Assembly (NCBI RefSeq): GCF_005938645.2
Contig: NZ_CP042171.1
Span: forward strand, 4,898,001-4,962,000
DNA from: Pedobacter sp. KBS0701
GTDB lineage: Bacteria > Bacteroidota > Bacteroidia > Sphingobacteriales > Sphingobacteriaceae
Reading direction: 5' to 3'
Length of the DNA stretch: 64,000 nt
How positions within the stretch are numbered: position 1 is the stretch's first letter; each line of letters opens with the position of its first letter. Position numbers and translations under genes: made by a program. The notes under the pieces are model-generated. The model did not search any database. It saw only the letters and a program-made list of their open reading frames with translations, and was not told the DNA's origin. Of this stretch, positions 36,450 to 45,294 are shown in pieces.

Positions 36450-37127
36450 ATGAAAAAAATTGTACTCCTTTTAATTCTTCTGGCGCATTCGTCACTCATC
36501 TTTTCTCAGACCAGTGCAGATTACAATTACTCCATCGGTTTAAGGGCCTACAGTATCATGCAACTGCCCAAAGTACTTAACCAGACTAACTACCAGGATT
36601 TCAACCATACGTATGCGAACGCGCTGCTGATGAAATTCAATGATAACCAGATCAGCTACCGGGTTGGGGGAAATTTTTACAGAAAAGACATCACCTTTCC
36701 CAATACCTGCGCGAACTGTGAGATTGCGGAGGGGACGCTGACCGATTTTGCCTTTAAAGTAGGCTTTGAAAAGAATTTTACCTATTCGCGCATTCAGCCC
36801 TATTTTGGCGTCGACCTGGGGTACCGTTCTAACCGGTTTAGTGGAAATACCTATCCGGGCAGCACCGTGTTTGCGGGTACGGCGAGGTATGCGGAATCAT
36901 CAAAAAACGGGTTGGTCATCTCTCCTGTAATCGGTATCAAGATAAACTTAGTACCTTGTATGAATCTTTTTGCCGAGAGCAGTCTTGACTATTTTTATTC
37001 TTACGAGCGCCAGGATTTAACAGATGCAAACGGAACTTCCAGGACAGTGAATACCTATCAAAAATCAGAGTTTTTGCTCAACCTTTTCTCAGCCGGGATC
37101 CAGTTTAACATCAGCAGACGAAACTAG
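36450..37127 (+). CDS. Outer-membrane beta-barrel protein of unknown function
   Basis: A 225-residue protein with a signal peptide (KKIVLLLILLAHSSLIFSQ, cleavage near residue 20). The mature part alternates polar and aromatic residues and contains YSIGLRAYSIMQLPKVLNQ, then FKVGFEKNFTYSRIQPYFGV and LNLFSAGIQFNISRRN at the C-terminus, as in small eight-stranded barrels of Bacteroidota. A Cys pair in NTCANCEIAEG (about 90-98) is unusual. It stands alone between divergent gmd and a MITE-like element, so its link to the polysaccharide loci is only positional. I do not recognise a specific family. Confidence 0.75.
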   Translation: MKKIVLLLILLAHSSLIFSQTSADYNYSIGLRAYSIMQLPKVLNQTNYQDFNHTYANALLMKFNDNQISYRVGGNFYRKDITFPNTCANCEIAEGTLTDFAFKVGFEKNFTYSRIQPYFGVDLGYRSNRFSGNTYPGSTVFAGTARYAESSKNGLVISPVIGIKINLVPCMNLFAESSLDYFYSYERQDLTDANGTSRTVNTYQKSEFLLNLFSAGIQFNISRRN

Positions 37128-37206
37128 ATTTAATTGAAGAAAGATTAGACAATGTTTGGGTAATTAATGTTTTTTTCGAAATAAATGCCTTTTAGTAGCT
37201 GGAAAG

Positions 37207-37423
37207 ATGAGGCTGTATCAAAAAGATTTACGCTGTCTCATCAAGCAAATTATATTTTGATACGTCGTCATTCCCAATTTAATTGGGAATCCTAATGCTA
37301 TTGCAGGGCGCTTTAAGATTAGCTCCGCTGAGCACGTTGTGATTCCCGCCTGCGCGAGAATGACGGGCAATGAAATAAAATTCTATCCTTAAATGTTAGA
37401 TTTTACTTTTGAGACAGCCTCAT
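37207..37423. mobile_element. MITE-like element with 17-bp terminal inverted repeats
   Basis: The left end atgaggctgtatcaaaa (37207-37223) and the right end ttttgagacagcctcat (37407-37423) are inverse complements with one mismatch. The outermost AT may be a 2-bp target duplication rather than part of the repeat. Inside is a second, mosaic inverted repeat: gtcattccc...gggaatc near 37266-37290 against gattcccg...gagaatgac near 37342-37365. No coding capacity. The rest of the 424-bp gap (37128-37551) shows nothing else that I can identify. Confidence 0.7.
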
Positions 37424-37551
37424 GATAACCACCTTAATAAATATGTAAAAAACAAATATAGAATTGATAAAAGACGTGTCTATACTATAATTTTTCGTAC
37501 CAGAACCTAAATAAGGCTTAAATTTAAAATATTGTGTCTTATAGCCCGGGT

Positions 37552-38718
37552 TTATTTCCTGATCGCCTTTTCCCAAATAACAGATTGTTTGCCCGAAAAG
37601 TAGCGGTATGCACCGGCAACTACCGCATAATTCATCATGCAGAAATAATAAGGAACAAATAAGATTTTCAATCTGATTTTCTTTTTCTCCAGCCAAAGCC
37701 CGGAAAGTGCCATCAGGTAAAACAAGGTCTGCAGCAAAAACAGCATATCATATATTTCGCTCCCGGGCTGTGCTACCAGTATGATATTACTGAGATAAGC
37801 AGCGATGAGTGCCAGCGGCGCGAGCGTCCACCTGAGCACACGGTGACTGATGTACTGGAAAGCAAGCACAGGGTCTCTGAAAGGGTTCAAAACCGATTTT
37901 AACCAGATAACCGACTGGATCCCTCCGGCACCAATCCTAACCTTACGCTTGAGTTCTTCACCAATATTTGCAGAGGACGTTTCCTGTGCGAAAGCTTTTG
38001 GTTCGTATCTGATGCGGTAACCTTTTTCTGCGATCCGCATCGAGATCATAAAGTCATCAAGTACACTTTCTTGCGGTACAGGTTGATAAAGTGATCTTCT
38101 GATGCTATATAATTCACCTGCCGCACCCACTACGGTATGAAGCTCTGAATCCCATTCTTTCAGTTTCGATTCATATTTCCAATAAATCCCCTCTCCGGCA
38201 GTAGCATCCGCGTGTTCATCAGCGTATACTTTTTTTTCTCCTGCAACCCCGCCGATACGTTCATCCGCATAATGTTTACAAAGATGGAACAGGGCATCAG
38301 TATTCAGGAAGGTATTGGCATCAGTGAAAACGACAAGATCAGTATCAACACGATCCATTACGCGATGTACAGCTGCTATTTTTCCCTTGCGACCGGAGGA
38401 ATGCATCAGGTGAATCTGCTGATAACGCGCAACAATTTCTGGCGTACGGTCTGTTGAACCATCTGTAACAAAAATCATCTGGAGCTTTCCCGCAGGATAA
38501 TGAAGGGCCAGGGTATTATTAATCTTCTCCTCGATAAAATCCTGCTCGTTGAAAGCGGCTACAATAAGCGTACAGGTTGGCAGTTCCTCATCACTGAAAA
38601 CTTTAGGTACGCCGGGAGCAAATACACGTTTAACCAAAATCATAAAATATAGTAAAATCCCATAGCCGATATAGGTATAGAAGACCAGCAGAATAGAGAT
38701 AATAAAGAGAATATGCAT
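37552..38718 (-). CDS. Membrane-anchored GT2-family glycosyltransferase
   Basis: A 388-residue protein with an N-terminal membrane helix (residues 2-22), a GT-A domain and about three C-terminal helices (from about 295). Motifs: TCTLIVAAFNEQDFIEEKI, QMIFVTDGSTDRT, then VVFTDANTFLNTDAL (about 127-141) in place of a strict DXD, and ESVLDDFMISMRIAEKGY (about 222-239). The QXXRW motif is replaced by KRKVRIGAGG. The layout is that of processive or EPS-type GT2 enzymes such as those near icaA/pgaC, but without QXXRW a non-processive role is as likely. It starts 30 bp after the neighbouring GT2 gene, same strand. Confidence 0.82.
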   Translation of the reverse strand: MHILFIISILLVFYTYIGYGILLYFMILVKRVFAPGVPKVFSDEELPTCTLIVAAFNEQDFIEEKINNTLALHYPAGKLQMIFVTDGSTDRTPEIVARYQQIHLMHSSGRKGKIAAVHRVMDRVDTDLVVFTDANTFLNTDALFHLCKHYADERIGGVAGEKKVYADEHADATAGEGIYWKYESKLKEWDSELHTVVGAAGELYSIRRSLYQPVPQESVLDDFMISMRIAEKGYRIRYEPKAFAQETSSANIGEELKRKVRIGAGGIQSVIWLKSVLNPFRDPVLAFQYISHRVLRWTLAPLALIAAYLSNIILVAQPGSEIYDMLFLLQTLFYLMALSGLWLEKKKIRLKILFVPYYFCMMNYAVVAGAYRYFSGKQSVIWEKAIRK

Positions 38719-38748
38719 AAGATAATTATGTTTGGTATGTGTTAAGTT

Positions 38749-39672
38749 CTATTGAAATGAATTGGTACTGTTGCTGAGGTTCCAATAGACAGCCCTGCAG
38801 ATGGCAGCGATATGCTTAAACTTGCCCCTGATCAGAAAGCGTAAAAAGTTTCTTGGAAAAACAATCAGACCAAAATAAATGCAGAACAGCACCTGTTTAT
38901 AAAAAACGAAATGCTTTCTTACCAACAATATACGGTTTCTGTTCATATAATAAATTTTTAGTGGGCTATCTGCCCCAACAGAAACAGATTCCTTGTGGTA
39001 AATCAGGGCAGAGGTATTCACCCTGATCTTAAACCCTGCTTTCCGGATGTTCAGGCTCCAATCCATTTCTTCATAATAGAGAAAAAAGTTTTCCGCCATT
39101 AGCCCTGCGCGCTGACAGGCTTCACGGGATACCATCATTGCGGCACCATGTGCAAAAGCGGTGATAAAGACCCTGTGGTCATACTGCCCTTTGTCATCCT
39201 CGAACTGGCCCACACACTGGTTTCTTGCAGTAATGGAGGTGAGTTCTGTGAAACCAACATACTGGATTTTCCCGGGATGCTCAAAATACCTGATTTTTGG
39301 GCAAACTATCCCCGTATCAGGAAAATCCTGAAAAGTCCCAACCAGTGTTTCCAACAGACCAGCAGTAAATTCAGTATCATTATTAACAAGGAAAAGGTAA
39401 TCTCCATCTGCTGCTCCTATGCCCAGGTTGTTTCCTCCTGCAAACCCAAGGTTCACCTCCGAGTGAATAAAGTTAACCTGAGGATACCTGTCCTGCCAAA
39501 TGGGAATAAAATTTTCACTGCTGCCATTATCAACAATGATGATCTCTATATTAGGGTAAGTGTTTGTTGTGAAAATGGAGTCAAGTAATTGCCCGGTTAC
39601 CGCTGGCTGGTTATAATTCACACTGATAATGGAAATTTTTTTGCCTGGCAGATTTTCAATCAGATTCATCAT
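38749..39672 (-). CDS. GT2-family glycosyltransferase (rhamnosyltransferase-like)
   Basis: A 307-residue GT-A enzyme. It begins KISIISVNYNQPAVTGQLLD, followed by NIEIIIVDNGSSENF and NLGFAGGNNLGIGAADGDYL. The metal site is FLVNNDTEFTAG at about 93-104. GIVCPKIRYFEHPGKIQY, HGAAMMVSREACQRAGLM and FFLYYEEMDWSLNIRKAG are the conserved acceptor motifs of the WsaE/WbbL-type GT2 group. The last 70 residues are hydrophobic and basic, probably membrane-associated. Two tandem ATG codons (39670-39672 and 39667-39669) are possible starts. Confidence 0.9.
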   Translation of the reverse strand: MMNLIENLPGKKISIISVNYNQPAVTGQLLDSIFTTNTYPNIEIIIVDNGSSENFIPIWQDRYPQVNFIHSEVNLGFAGGNNLGIGAADGDYLFLVNNDTEFTAGLLETLVGTFQDFPDTGIVCPKIRYFEHPGKIQYVGFTELTSITARNQCVGQFEDDKGQYDHRVFITAFAHGAAMMVSREACQRAGLMAENFFLYYEEMDWSLNIRKAGFKIRVNTSALIYHKESVSVGADSPLKIYYMNRNRILLVRKHFVFYKQVLFCIYFGLIVFPRNFLRFLIRGKFKHIAAICRAVYWNLSNSTNSFQ

Positions 39673-40010
39673 CGGTCGGTTACGCGTGTGGAAAGTTGTG
39701 GTCCATTTTTAAATTGCTCTTCTGTCTGCCGGTTTTGAGTATTTTCTTACGGCTACCTGGTTACCATGCCCGTCTATTTTTAACAATGATCAAATTTATA
39801 ATAATAATAGTACTAAAAAGACTTAAAAGTTCAGTAAGGCGAAGCTATCTGGTAAATTTACGAACCAATCCAAATTATTTATCGCCATAATATTATCTTT
39901 ACCACCGATTTACAACTGGGCGCTCTGCTGAAATGACCCGATTATTTAATAAAAAATTGCATTTATAAGTGTTCTGTTTATATCTTAGATTTTTTGAAAT
40001 TTAGACCTGC
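39673..40010. other. Intergenic region between divergent GT2 and MBOAT genes
   Basis: 338 bp without a gene. On the minus strand it contains TAAATTTG at 39791-39798, a match to the TAnnTTTG -7 box, which could drive the GT2 gene with a leader of about 110 nt. No comparable box was found for the MBOAT gene on the plus strand. The middle is AT-rich with no inverted repeats that I could see. Confidence 0.5.
39791..39798 (-). promoter_or_regulatory. Candidate -7 box for the 38.7-39.7 kb GT2 gene
   Basis: Minus-strand TAAATTTG matches TAnnTTTG. The long leader and the lack of a -33 element make this tentative. Confidence 0.3.
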
Positions 40011-41435
40011 ATGCTCTTTAATTCCCTCAGTTTTTTTCTGTTTTTTACTACGGTCCTTCTACTTTACTATTTTTTGCCAAAAAAATATGTGTGGATGATG
40101 TTGCTGGCTGCCAGCCTGTTTTTTTACATGTGCTGGAAATGGGAATACATCTTTCTGCTCTTCTTCCCGGCAACCATAGATTTTTTCGTGGCCAGACAGA
40201 TAGAGAAAACCACACCGCAGCGGCGAAAAAAGCTGCTCCTTTGCATCAGTATCGTCACCAACCTCGGGCTTCTTTTCTACTTTAAGTATTTTAATTTTTT
40301 TCTGGACAGCATTAATACAACAGCTGTATTATTTGGAGGCCAGGCCTTATTGCATAGTGCGAAGATTCTTCTTCCCGTTGGGATCTCCTTCTACACCTTT
40401 CAGAGTATAAGCTACACTGTAGAGGTTTACCGGGGAAATATGCCTGCAGAAAAGAATTTTGGCAGGTTCGCTCTTTTTGTGTCCTTTTTCCCCCAGCTGG
40501 TAGCAGGTCCGATCAACCGTCCGCAGGTACTTCTTCCCCAGGTTAATAACCTAAAGCCGCTCGAGGCTGACAACCTGATTATTGGGGCCAGGAGAATATT
40601 GTGGGGGCTGTTTAAAAAAGTAGTGGTAGCAGACAGGCTGGCTTTTTTTGTCAACCTGGTATATAACAATCCCGAATCATACCATGGCTTATCCATCCTT
40701 TGTGCAACAATATTTTTTGCTTTTCAGATCTACTGCGATTTTTCGGGTTATTCCGATATTGCCATAGGGGTAGCCAAAATGATGGGAATTGATCTGATGA
40801 GAAATTTTAACAAGCCCTATTTCTCTTCATCTATACGCGAATTCTGGAGCAAATGGCATATTTCCCTGTCTACCTGGTTCAGGGATTATCTTTATATCCC
40901 ATTGGGAGGAAATAAGGTTGGGATGAGCCGCTGGATATTTAACCTGTTCATTACCTTTCTGGTGTCAGGGGTCTGGCACGGGGCGAGCATAAACTTCATT
41001 ATCTGGGGAGCACTGCATGGCCTGCTGATCTCGCTTGAATCCTTAAATCAGCGAAAGAAGTTCTTCAATTTTAAACTCCCGCTATGGATGGGTACACTCT
41101 GGACATTCTCAGCGGTATGTTTTGCATGGATCTTTTTCAGGGCAAACAACCTCCATGATTCCTTCACCATCATCAAAAATCTTTTTGACTATGGTCATTC
41201 CTTTATCGCAGAGGTAAAACAATCAACGGGGACTGATCTTTACAACTTTGCTGTAGGCTTCCCGCTGATATTCCTACTGCTCATTTTTGAAGGCTTTTGG
41301 GGAAACCGGAAGGTACAGTATTATTTCTATGCCTACCGGTCGGTACGCTTTTTAAGCTATCTTACTCTGATCCTCCTCATCGCGATGTTCGGGGTACTGG
41401 TATCACAGAGCAGTTTCATTTATTTTCAATTCTAG
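40011..41435 (+). CDS. MBOAT-family O-acyltransferase (AlgI-like)
   Basis: A 474-residue polytopic inner-membrane acyltransferase. It starts MLFNSLSFFLFFTTVLLLYY and has LPVGISFYTFQSISYTVEVY (about 122-141), FFPQLVAGPINRP, YCDFSGYSDIAIGVAKMMG and FWSKWHISLSTWFRDYLYIP. The catalytic His is in SGVWHGASINFIIWG (about 319-333). This motif set is the AlgI/DltB-like MBOAT group, which passes acetyl groups across the membrane for polysaccharide O-acetylation. The gene is followed after 2 bp by an SGNH-like gene, the same pairing as AlgI with AlgJ/AlgX or PatA with PatB. Confidence 0.93.
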   Translation: MLFNSLSFFLFFTTVLLLYYFLPKKYVWMMLLAASLFFYMCWKWEYIFLLFFPATIDFFVARQIEKTTPQRRKKLLLCISIVTNLGLLFYFKYFNFFLDSINTTAVLFGGQALLHSAKILLPVGISFYTFQSISYTVEVYRGNMPAEKNFGRFALFVSFFPQLVAGPINRPQVLLPQVNNLKPLEADNLIIGARRILWGLFKKVVVADRLAFFVNLVYNNPESYHGLSILCATIFFAFQIYCDFSGYSDIAIGVAKMMGIDLMRNFNKPYFSSSIREFWSKWHISLSTWFRDYLYIPLGGNKVGMSRWIFNLFITFLVSGVWHGASINFIIWGALHGLLISLESLNQRKKFFNFKLPLWMGTLWTFSAVCFAWIFFRANNLHDSFTIIKNLFDYGHSFIAEVKQSTGTDLYNFAVGFPLIFLLLIFEGFWGNRKVQYYFYAYRSVRFLSYLTLILLIAMFGVLVSQSSFIYFQF

Positions 41436-41437
41436 CC

Positions 41438-42349
41438 ATGAAGAATTTTTTTATTCAGCTATTTAAACTACTCCTGATCTGCTATCTCATCTTCTGGTTG
41501 CTGGATGAAGGTTTTACTTATGTATTTCAGAAAGGCAATTACACCAAGATCCAATGGCTGGACAAGATCAGCAACCGAGACTTCGATTTTGCCGTTCATG
41601 GAAATTCAAGAGCGTATACCTCACTTGATCTAAAAATGATAGAAGAACAGACGCATAAGAAAGGGATCAATATTTCAGTAGACGGAAGTTCGATCACCGA
41701 CCAGTACCTGATGCTAAAGCTATTTATATTAAAAAATAACAAAATCAAAAAATTATATCTGCAGATAGACCCCTTCTCATCAAATACAGAAGAGATTTTT
41801 GATTTTGCTGTTCCTAAATTTTTTCCATATCTCAAAGAACCCGTGGTATTTGACCATTTCAAACAGTTTGGCTATGAATGGTATGCTTACAGGTATATAC
41901 CCTTTTACAGGTATGCCAAATACAATACGCTATGGGGAATTCACGAGGTAATTAATGACGGATTTAACATCCTGCCCCAGGATTTCGACAGCTATGGAGA
42001 TTTCTTCTATCCTAACGCCGGCTATAAAGGGCCCACGAAGCTGAGAGACCTGACTTTCGAATTGAAAGGGAAATACAAATTCCTGAATGACATCATTGCG
42101 CTCTGTAAGGCTAATAAAATTGAGCTTATCCTATTTACCGCACCTGTGGCCGACATTAAAATTGATGAGAAGTATAAACAGAATATAGCTGAATTTACCC
42201 TGCAGATGAGAAGGGATAAAGGGGTTGAATATTTAAATTTTGGAGACATTTATAAGCATGATCCAACATTCTTTTATAACGAAATCCACATTAACCAAAA
42301 AGGTGCAGAAGATTTCACAAAACGTATGATGCCTGTTTTTGCAAGGTAA
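41438..42349 (+). CDS. SGNH-hydrolase-like periplasmic acyltransferase partner of the MBOAT protein
   Basis: A 303-residue protein with one N-terminal membrane helix (FFIQLFKLLLICYLIFWLL). The extracytoplasmic domain has FDFAVHGNSRAYTSLDLKMI (about 50-69), where GNSR holds the putative nucleophile Ser. Near the C-terminus is FYNEIHINQKGAEDFTKRM (about 278-296), the SGNH block V with His; the usual Asp two or three residues before is Asn/Glu here. ILFTAPVAD (about 230) is also typical. I chose ATG at 41438 because it directly follows the MBOAT stop and gives a membrane anchor; longer in-frame starts lie inside the MBOAT gene. It probably moves acetyl groups onto the region D glycan. Confidence 0.75.
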   Translation: MKNFFIQLFKLLLICYLIFWLLDEGFTYVFQKGNYTKIQWLDKISNRDFDFAVHGNSRAYTSLDLKMIEEQTHKKGINISVDGSSITDQYLMLKLFILKNNKIKKLYLQIDPFSSNTEEIFDFAVPKFFPYLKEPVVFDHFKQFGYEWYAYRYIPFYRYAKYNTLWGIHEVINDGFNILPQDFDSYGDFFYPNAGYKGPTKLRDLTFELKGKYKFLNDIIALCKANKIELILFTAPVADIKIDEKYKQNIAEFTLQMRRDKGVEYLNFGDIYKHDPTFFYNEIHINQKGAEDFTKRMMPVFAR

Positions 42350-42381
42350 TGAATATTGCCAGCTGCTGGCCTTAATTCATT
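42348..42381. terminator. Possible bidirectional hairpin between convergent genes
   Basis: The sequence aatgaat (42348-42354) pairs with attcatt (42375-42381), with an inner gccagc/gctggc palindrome. It sits between the convergent stops of the SGNH-like and GT2 genes. There is no strong T-run, so termination is uncertain. Confidence 0.35.
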
Positions 42382-42396
42382 TACCCTTTCAGAAAA

Positions 42397-43200
42397 TTAA
42401 CCGCCAAATACTCTTGATATTCTTTTTAAAGAGCCCTTTATCAGTCCCCCGTCAATCTGTATTCTTCTGTCGGTGGTCCATGTCAGCGCCCTGATATCGG
42501 TAACCAGGTGGAGTTTCCCGAAGCCCTTATCGCGCAACTTTAGTGCGAGCCAGCCATCCTCATTCGTTCCCTCTGGATGGTCAAAACCGTCTACGGCAAT
42601 TCCCTGCTCCCGTCTAAAGCCCGAATTAAATCCATAAACATTTACGGCCTCGTCTTTAAAAACCTTGTTGATCCATCGTGAAAATCTTGCCACGTGCTCA
42701 TAAATGAAATAGGTTCCGCGACCTGTTTCTGCAATAGGCAAAAAAGCGAATCTTCCGTAGGTAAGTGAAACCCCTGCATTCTCCAGGGGCCTGGTCATCT
42801 GTTCGATCCAGTCTGCAGGATAAATGGTATCAGCATCAGCGTTCAGTATGTATTTACCCCTGGCGACGGCAAGACCTGAATTACGTGCAAAAGTTATTCC
42901 CTGTCTGCCCTCCAGGATACATTGTACACCGGTGCTCCTCACCAGAGCTTCCGTGTCATCAGTAGAATTATTGTTCACTACAATAATTTCCACCACTCTT
43001 TTTGTTTTATTGGCAGCCAGAGAGGCAAGAGTAGGTAGAATATTATCCTCCTCATTAAATGCCGGCATCACCACCGAAACTTCCGGGATACCATTAGAAA
43101 TCGTTTGGTAAGCAGCATTAGCCTTAGCGCCCAACTCCTCCAGGGTAAACCGTTTATCAATAAACTGGGTAATATGTTCGGGAACTTTTATTGGCCACAT
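42397..43200 (-). CDS. GT2-family glycosyltransferase
   Basis: A 267-residue GT-A enzyme. After a short N-terminal part (MWPIKVPEHITQFIDKRFTL) the catalytic domain begins VSVVMPAFNEEDNILPTLAS, then VEIIVVNNNSTDDTEALV, FARNSGLAVARGKYILNADA and the DXD site NADADTIYPADW (about 118-129). GFNSGFRREQGIAVDGFD and EDGWLALKLRDKGFG complete it. The ATG at 43198-43200 is preferred to the TTG at 43221. It is a lone minus-strand gene, convergent with the MBOAT/SGNH pair and divergent from the GT8 gene. Confidence 0.87.
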   Translation of the reverse strand: MWPIKVPEHITQFIDKRFTLEELGAKANAAYQTISNGIPEVSVVMPAFNEEDNILPTLASLAANKTKRVVEIIVVNNNSTDDTEALVRSTGVQCILEGRQGITFARNSGLAVARGKYILNADADTIYPADWIEQMTRPLENAGVSLTYGRFAFLPIAETGRGTYFIYEHVARFSRWINKVFKDEAVNVYGFNSGFRREQGIAVDGFDHPEGTNEDGWLALKLRDKGFGKLHLVTDIRALTWTTDRRIQIDGGLIKGSLKRISRVFGG

Positions 43201-43340
43201 GGTTTGAATTTTAAAACACAATATTAAATAAATACTTCAATAGTTTTAATGCATCGGTTATATTTGATCACGCAACCAGGATAAAAACTGCAAATTTTAG
43301 AGCATTGAGGTGTAAAAGATGAATAACAATTTTAATTCCT

Positions 43341-43348
43341 TAAATTTG
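43341..43348 (+). promoter_or_regulatory. Candidate -7 box for the plus-strand GT8-to-GT4 block
   Basis: Plus-strand TAAATTTG matches TAnnTTTG and lies 38 bp upstream of the GT8 start. It could drive the 43.4-49.65 kb block. A -33 TTTG at the right spacing is not evident. Confidence 0.45.
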
Positions 43349-43386
43349 CACGTTCTACCGAAACAAAAAGCCTCTAATTCAAACGA

Positions 43387-44286
43387 ATGTCCAAACAAAG
43401 AGAAACTATCCACATTGTTATAGCAACGGATAACCACTACGCAATTTTATTGGCACCCTTGATCAGATCGGTACAGGTCAATCACAAAACCGGTGAGCAG
43501 ATTGCTTTTGCGATTATTGATAACGGAATTTCCAGGATAAACCTTCAAAAGCTGAGATCAATGGTTGACGGGAATGATTATATCCTCACCTTTCATGATA
43601 TGCAATCGGTACTTCCGGAAGGCATCCACCTTCCCCTGGACGGTACCGGGATGCCGCAGATTACCTATATGCGTATGTTTGCTCCTTATATTGTAGGCAG
43701 TAGCGCAAAACGTGTAATCTATCTGGATGTTGACATGATTGTGAACAGGGATATCGCTGAGCTATGGGCGGTGGAACTGGATGGCAGGACCGTTGGCTGT
43801 GTACAGGACCATTCGGCAACGGTAAGTTGCGAATGGGCAGGAATACCCAACTACCGGGAACTTGGGCTCGATCCGGAGACAAAATATTTCAATGCAGGCC
43901 TGCTGGTAATTGATATCGATAAATGGAAAAAAGAAAATATCCCGCAAAAAATACTGACCTGCGTGGAGGAAAATAAAGATTCGCTACTTTTAGCAGATCA
44001 ATACGCCCTTAATGTGGTTTTCGCCAATAGCTGGAAAGAGCTCGATCACCGTTGGAACTGCAAAGCCGGTGTAGATGTAAAGGATCCCTTTATCATGCAT
44101 TTTATTGATATTAAGCCGATATATTCATCTTACAATGGAAGTCAGTTTTACAAAAATGAATTTTTCCGCTATCTTAAAATGACACCCTGGGCAGACTTTA
44201 AAATTGTTCCCAATTATGTAAGGATTTTTAGAAAAGGGTTTTACAAAGTAAAAAAAACAGTCAAAAAAATCTTTGCTTTGAAATAA
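43387..44286 (+). CDS. GT8-family glycosyltransferase
   Basis: A 299-residue GT-A enzyme of family GT8 (galactosyl/glucosyltransferases such as LgtC and RfaI/J). Motifs: IHIVIATDNHYAILLAPLIR, MPQITYMRMFAPYIV, the DXD site KRVIYLDVDMIVNRDIAEL (about 109-127), YFNAGLLVIDIDKWKKENI (about 166-184), DQYALNVVF and a final HFIDIKPI. All the typical GT8 motifs are present and the length is normal. It is the first gene of the plus-strand block and is followed by a GT2 gene after 102 bp. It would use a UDP-hexose donor. Confidence 0.92.
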   Translation: MSKQRETIHIVIATDNHYAILLAPLIRSVQVNHKTGEQIAFAIIDNGISRINLQKLRSMVDGNDYILTFHDMQSVLPEGIHLPLDGTGMPQITYMRMFAPYIVGSSAKRVIYLDVDMIVNRDIAELWAVELDGRTVGCVQDHSATVSCEWAGIPNYRELGLDPETKYFNAGLLVIDIDKWKKENIPQKILTCVEENKDSLLLADQYALNVVFANSWKELDHRWNCKAGVDVKDPFIMHFIDIKPIYSSYNGSQFYKNEFFRYLKMTPWADFKIVPNYVRIFRKGFYKVKKTVKKIFALK

Positions 44287-44388
44287 AATAATAATTTTAT
44301 CAATGTTCACCATCCGTTTTCGTCAACTGCACCTTTAAAAGGTCAAAAACCGGAAGCGGAAATCTTTTCCAGTTAACACGATCAATAC

Positions 44389-45165
44389 ATGCAGTCAGAA
44401 GAGTTCAATTTTTCACAGGTCACCTTGCTGGTCACCCATTACAACAGGCCTGCATCTCTGGCCAGATTACTTTCCAGTTTCGCTTCACTGGGCTGCAGGT
44501 TTGGGGAAATTATCGTATCCGATGACTGCAGTACAGCCGAAAATCTCCTGTTGGTAAAAAAGCTCGGGGCAGAATTTGGATTCAGGCTCATTACCACGCC
44601 AGCTAATGCCGGACTCGGAAATAATATCAATAAAGGACAACGAAATGCGACCCTTCCACTGACACTTTATGTACAGGAAGATTTCGTTCCGCTCGCCCTG
44701 TTTCCGGAGAAACTCTCTGCATCAATCCGTTTTATGCAGGATGACCCTGCTCTGGATATCGTTCGGTTTTATGCCTATCAGCGTTTTCCATTTTTGAAAA
44801 CATTTGCCCAGGGGTTTTCTGAAATGTATTTTAACCCTGCAGACATCTGGAGTACCTATAATAAATTCTACCTATACAGTGACCATCCACACCTTAGAAG
44901 AAGTGACTTTTTAGAAAAATTTGGAAACTATAAGGAAGGGGTTAATGTGGAAAAGGCGGAATATAGTATGATGATGTCATTTCTCAAACGCAAGGGCAAA
45001 GGATTATTCTATGAGGATTTTAAAGGTCTTTTTGAGCAAAAAAACTCAAGTGAAGAGCCCAGCACCTTTAAGCGGAACTGGAAGAGACATCCCTCCAATA
45101 TTCTGATAGGAGTGGCCAGGCACCTTTACAGGCACATTAAATTCAACCTCAACTATTATTTTTAA
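44389..45165 (+). CDS. GT2-family glycosyltransferase
   Basis: A 258-residue GT-A protein. It begins VTLLVTHYNRPASLARLLSS, then FGEIIVSDDCSTAENLLLVK and TPANAGLGNNINKGQRNA. The metal region appears as LYVQEDFVPLA (about 94-104), an E-D pair instead of DXD. SDHPHLRRSDFLEKFGNYKE and KRKGKGLFYEDFKGLF follow. Close GT2 relatives with QED are found in several glycan loci. Its stop is followed immediately by a hairpin. Specific donor unknown. Confidence 0.82.
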   Translation: MQSEEFNFSQVTLLVTHYNRPASLARLLSSFASLGCRFGEIIVSDDCSTAENLLLVKKLGAEFGFRLITTPANAGLGNNINKGQRNATLPLTLYVQEDFVPLALFPEKLSASIRFMQDDPALDIVRFYAYQRFPFLKTFAQGFSEMYFNPADIWSTYNKFYLYSDHPHLRRSDFLEKFGNYKEGVNVEKAEYSMMMSFLKRKGKGLFYEDFKGLFEQKNSSEEPSTFKRNWKRHPSNILIGVARHLYRHIKFNLNYYF

Positions 45166-45192
45166 GATTGGCCGGCACAGTCTTGTCTTTTT
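45164..45192 (+). terminator. Possible terminator after the GT2 gene
   Basis: The sequence aagattg (45164-45170) and cagtctt (45178-45184) can pair with one mismatch around a gccggc core, and a T-run follows at 45187-45192. It could terminate or attenuate transcription between the GT2 gene and the next gene. Confidence 0.35.
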
Positions 45193-45294
45193 GATTAATG
45201 TTAACTTTATCCAGTAGGTGCCAGCTAAAATTAAGTAGTACCCTGGCTGGCATTAAAACAGAACAATGAGAGTGGCTACAAAACACCGTTTGAC

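Noticed and set aside
37403..37696. 97-codon minus-strand frame overlapping the right end of the MITE and the 3' end of a GT2 gene
   Set aside because: Most of it is antisense-frame shadow of the GT2 gene; no domain and no reason to prefer it.
39148..39588. 146-codon plus-strand frame opposite a GT2 gene
   Set aside because: The minus strand has complete GT2 motifs; this frame has none.
41297..41437. Longer N-terminal extension of the SGNH-like protein
   Set aside because: It lies inside the MBOAT coding sequence; the ATG at 41438 gives a normal membrane anchor and directly follows the MBOAT stop.
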